DNA from: Leucobacter chromiireducens
GTDB taxonomy: Bacteria > Actinomycetota > Actinomycetes > Actinomycetales > Microbacteriaceae
Assembly (NCBI RefSeq): GCF_003917135.1
Contig: NZ_RPDI01000002.1
Location: forward strand, 118,730-182,729
Length of the DNA stretch: 64,000 nt
Direction of reading: 5' to 3'
Under the pieces are notes generated by a model. The model was not told where the DNA came from. It made no database searches and saw only the letters and a list, made by a program, of their open reading frames with translations. This document shows, one piece after another, positions 61,395 to 64,000 of the stretch. A program made the translations under genes and the position numbers. Every line of letters begins with the position of its first letter. Positions within the stretch are counted from its first letter, which is position 1.

Positions 61395-62379
61395 TCCGGT
61401 CCTTGGCCCCGATCGGGTGCTGCTGCTGCTCTCGCTCGTGCCCTACCTGCGCGAGCACGGCCCCGTGCCGGTCGGCGAGCTCGCCGAGACGTTCGGCGTC
61501 ACGCCGGCCCTGCTGCGCTCGCTGGTGCGCTTTCTCGGCACCGCTGGCGTGCCCGGGGAGACGCTGAGCTATCAGGATCAGGACCTCTTCGATATCGACT
61601 GGGACGCGCTCGAGGAGCAGGATCTCGTCAGCCTGACCCGCACCGTCGCCGTTGAGGACGCGCCGCGCTTCGCGCCGGCCGAGACCGCCGCGCTGATCGC
61701 GGGGCTGCACGCCCTCACCGCGGTGCTCCCCGAGGCGGACGCGCAGCTCGCGCGCGCGACCGCCGAGAAGCTGGGCGGGGCGCTCGGCGCGGCCGGCGCG
61801 CCCGTGGTGAGCGTGAGCGCCGATCCGGAGGACGCCAGGATCCCGCTCATCGTCGCCGCGATCGACGGCCAGCGCACGCTGCGCTTCCGCTACCGCGACG
61901 CCGCTGGGGCGGAGACGGAGCGCACCGTCGTCCCGCACGCGCTCGCGCAGCGTCCGGGCGCCTGGTACCTGCGCGCGTACTGCCTCGACCGGCTGGCCGA
62001 CCGCACCTTCCGCGTTGACCAGATGTTCGACGCGCGGCTCGGCGACGTGGCGCCCGCAGGCGCTGGCACGGACGCCGCGGCGGCACCCGCACGGGCCGAG
62101 ACCGCCGTCGCGCAAGCTGCGGCACCCGCTGCGCACGCGACGCAGATCGTCGCGCGCGTCGCCGAGGCGGCGCTGCAGCGGATCCAGGGCTTCGGGCCGG
62201 AGCCGCTCGGCGAGTCGGCGCCCGGCGTGCTCCGCGTGCGCATCGAGGCCTGGTACCCGGACGCGGCGATCCGGCTCGTGCAGGTCGCGCCGGGCGAGAT
62301 CGAGATCGAGGCGCCGGAGGCGGCGCGCGCCGTGGTGCGCGAGTGGGCGGCGCGCGGGCTCGCCGCCTACGGCGAGTAG
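61387..62379 (+). CDS. pafC: WYL-domain regulator PafC
   Basis: A 330-aa partner of PafB. The HTH is LLLLSLVPYLREHGPVPVGELAETFGVTPALLRSLVRFLG. The WYL domain is IDGQRTLRFRYRDAAG..VVPHALAQRPGAWYLRAYC, followed by an Ala-rich linker and a C-terminal WCX domain (LRVRIEAWYPDAAIRLVQVAPGEIEIE). The ATG at 61387 overlaps the pafB stop. Together they probably activate repair genes; the proteasome genes they are named for are not present here. Confidence 0.92.
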   Translation: MASPVLGPDRVLLLLSLVPYLREHGPVPVGELAETFGVTPALLRSLVRFLGTAGVPGETLSYQDQDLFDIDWDALEEQDLVSLTRTVAVEDAPRFAPAETAALIAGLHALTAVLPEADAQLARATAEKLGGALGAAGAPVVSVSADPEDARIPLIVAAIDGQRTLRFRYRDAAGAETERTVVPHALAQRPGAWYLRAYCLDRLADRTFRVDQMFDARLGDVAPAGAGTDAAAAPARAETAVAQAAAPAAHATQIVARVAEAALQRIQGFGPEPLGESAPGVLRVRIEAWYPDAAIRLVQVAPGEIEIEAPEAARAVVREWAARGLAAYGE

Positions 62380-62411
62380 GCGCTCTCGGCTTCGCGGCCG
62401 TGCGCCTGGGA

Positions 62412-62417
62412 TACACT
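62412..62417 (+). promoter_or_regulatory. -10 box of a predicted leaderless promoter (tatC)
   Basis: TACACT followed by 6 bases and the ATG at 62424, in the 44-base pafC-tatC gap. It suggests tatC has its own start site. Confidence 0.55.
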
Positions 62418-62423
62418 GAGCGA

Positions 62424-63260
62424 ATGGCACGAGAGCCGCGAAAGAAGCGCAACCCAGAAGGCAAGATGAGCCTCGGCGCTCACCTCGTTGAACTGCGAAA
62501 GCGGCTCATGATCGCGGCGCTCGCGATCGTCGTCGCCCTCGTGGCCGGCTGGCTGCTCTCCTCACTCGTGTGGGACGTGCTGCGCATGCCGATCCTGCAG
62601 CTCGGAGAGCAGGGCCGCGAGGCCACGATCGCCTACGGCGACATCACCGGCGCGTTCGACACGAAGGTGCAGATTTCGCTCTTCATCGCCGTGCTGATCG
62701 CCTCGCCCGTGTGGCTGTACCAGATCTGGGCGTTCCTCGCGCCCGGCCTCACGCGCCGCGAGAAGCTCTACGGGGTGGGATTCCTCGCGGCCGCGGTGCC
62801 GCTCTTCCTCGGCGGCGCGTTCGCCGGGTGGCTGGTGCTGCCGAACATTGTGCGCCTGATGGCCAGCTTCCAGCCCGCGGAGGACGCGTTCTTCCTCGAC
62901 GCGCGCAAGTACCTCGACTTCGCGATCAAGCTGCTGCTCGCGGTGGGCGTCGGCTTCGTGCTGCCCGCACTGCTCGTCATGCTCAACTTCATCGGGGTGG
63001 TGCGCGGCGCGTCCATCCTGAAGAGCTGGCGCGTCGCGATCCTGCTCATCGTGCTGTTCGCCGCGATCACCACGCCGGCGGCCGACATCATGAGCATGTT
63101 CCTGCTCGCGGTCCCGATGATCCTGCTGTACTTCGGCGCAGCGGGAATCGCGATCTGGCACGACAAACGGGTGGACAAACGGAAGAAATCCGAGTTCGAG
63201 GAGTACGGGATCGACGTTACCGAAGACGTGAGCGCCGATCTCTCTGAGGACACCAAGTGA
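62424..63260 (+). CDS. tatC: Twin-arginine translocase subunit TatC
   Basis: A 278-aa membrane protein, core of the twin-arginine protein export channel. It has the conserved N-terminal SLGAHLVELRKRL (Glu essential for signal recognition), ALFIAVLIASPVWLYQIWAFLAPGLTRREK, a FxxxARKYLDFAI-type region (FFLDARKYLDFAI) and six helices. A charged C-terminal tail (KRKKSEFEEYGIDVTED) is typical of high-GC Gram-positives. Start ATG 62424 with a TACACT box 6 bases upstream. The usual tatA between pafC and tatC is missing. Confidence 0.94.
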   Translation: MAREPRKKRNPEGKMSLGAHLVELRKRLMIAALAIVVALVAGWLLSSLVWDVLRMPILQLGEQGREATIAYGDITGAFDTKVQISLFIAVLIASPVWLYQIWAFLAPGLTRREKLYGVGFLAAAVPLFLGGAFAGWLVLPNIVRLMASFQPAEDAFFLDARKYLDFAIKLLLAVGVGFVLPALLVMLNFIGVVRGASILKSWRVAILLIVLFAAITTPAADIMSMFLLAVPMILLYFGAAGIAIWHDKRVDKRKKSEFEEYGIDVTEDVSADLSEDTK

Positions 63261-64000
63261 GCGAGACCGCGCTCGAGTTCTTCGCCGGTCGTCTCGAGTA
63301 TCCGCTCGACGCATTCCAGATCACCGCGTGCGAGCGGCTCGAGGAGGGGCGCAGCGTGCTCGTCGCGGCCCCGACGGGCTCCGGCAAGACCACCGTCGCC
63401 GAGTTCGCCGTGTACCTCGCCAGGCGCGAGCGCGACGCGCGCATCTTCTACACGGCGCCCATCAAGGCGCTGTCGAATCAGAAGTTCCGCGAGCTCTGCG
63501 CCGAGTACGGCGAGGACGAGGTCGGCCTCCTCACCGGCGACCTGAACATCCGCGGCGACGCGCCCATCGTGGTGATGACCACCGAGGTGCTCCGCAACAT
63601 GATCTACGCCGAGTCCTCGGCGCTCACCGACCTCGCCTTCGTGGTGCTCGACGAGGTGCACTACCTCGGTGATCGGTTCCGCGGTGCCGTGTGGGAGGAG
63701 ATCATCCTCCACCTGCCGCGCCACGTGCGGCTCGTCGGGCTCTCGGCCACCGTGTCGAACGCCGAGGAGTTCGGTGACTGGATGCACGCCGTGCGTGGCG
63801 ACACCGACGTGATCCTCTCCGAGCACCGCCCGGTGCCGCTGTACCAGCACGTGCTCACCTCGAAGGAGCTGCTGCCGCTCTACGTCGGCCGCGACGGCGA
63901 GCTCGCGGCGCGCGGTCGGCTGAACCCCGAACTCCGCATGCTCGAGGGCGGCCGCGGCGGCGGGCGTGGTGGCGGCCGCGGCGGGCGGGATCGCGCGCGC
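63257..64000 (+). CDS. helY: HelY-type DExH superfamily 2 helicase (3' end beyond window)
   Basis: At least 248 residues of a Mtr4/Ski2-like helicase. Q-motif region YPLDAFQITACERL, Walker A APTGSGKTTVAEF, KALSNQKFRELC, VVMTTEVLRNMIY, DExH box VVLDEVHYLGD and SATVSNAEEF are all present. A Gly/Arg-rich insertion starts near residue 235 (GRGGGRGGGRGG). The GTG at 63257 overlaps the tatC stop. It is placed after tatC in the same order as in other actinobacteria. It likely acts on RNA. Confidence 0.92.
   Translation, partial: MSETALEFFAGRLEYPLDAFQITACERLEEGRSVLVAAPTGSGKTTVAEFAVYLARRERDARIFYTAPIKALSNQKFRELCAEYGEDEVGLLTGDLNIRGDAPIVVMTTEVLRNMIYAESSALTDLAFVVLDEVHYLGDRFRGAVWEEIILHLPRHVRLVGLSATVSNAEEFGDWMHAVRGDTDVILSEHRPVPLYQHVLTSKELLPLYVGRDGELAARGRLNPELRMLEGGRGGGRGGGRGGRDRAR

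Overview
The window reads as a high-GC Gram-positive chromosome (Actinobacteria, most likely Leucobacter or another Microbacteriaceae). Supporting evidence is a mycothiol ligase gene (mshC), pafB/pafC, a tRNA(m1A) methyltransferase next to an FKBP lipoprotein, helY, UppP, very high GC codon use and several apparently leaderless genes. The genus is an inference from gene content.

Region 1 (1 to about 19.6 kb) is an integrated mobile element of visibly lower GC than the rest. Leftward genes encode a large serine recombinase (cut by the window edge), an ArdA-like antirestriction protein, a replication-relaxation protein, a TraD/VirD4-type coupling ATPase, small membrane or hypothetical proteins, and an MT-A70 adenine methyltransferase broken by one in-frame amber codon. 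Rightward, one tightly overlapping seven-gene operon encodes a complete type I restriction-modification system (HsdM, HsdS, HsdR). A PrrC-like anticodon-nuclease candidate lies between hsdS and hsdR. Three further genes follow: a conserved hypothetical, a Clp-like AAA+ ATPase and an SMC/AAA_13-like ATPase with a CxxC hook.

Region 2 (19.6 to 36.2 kb) is host-like DNA. It holds a YdeI-family gene, a perfect 756-bp (CTCCTG)126 microsatellite, an autoregulated HTH gene, thioredoxin and an amidase. It continues with a Wadjet/Mks SMC cluster (jetA, jetB, jetC) with no jetD beside it, an AlkD-like/MarR pair, a metal ABC transporter with a GntR regulator, paired fluoride channels (crcB) and a pyridoxal kinase.

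Region 3 (36.3 to 44.9 kb) is a surface-protein cluster bounded on both sides by the same 60-bp palindrome. It has three TasA/camelysin-like exported proteins (one fused to a ricin-type lectin), a LAQTG wall-anchored protein, a dedicated SipW-type signal peptidase, an RCC1-repeat protein, a large secreted protein and an Ig-like protein. The likely job is building a fibre or coat at the cell surface.

Region 4 (44.9 to 64 kb) is housekeeping: an FAD-linked oxidase, gluQ, a GerW-like protein, an SGNH hydrolase, a helicase, a YbaK deacylase, tRNA-Leu(GAG), an SDR, an M20 peptidase, uppP-mshC, PAC2, a HAD phosphatase-trmI pair, FKBP, pafB-pafC, tatC and the start of helY. The proteasome/pupylation block normally found between trmI and pafB, and tatA, are absent here. 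Three unrelated families of paired intergenic palindromes occur in regions 3 and 4, two of them with compensatory base changes.
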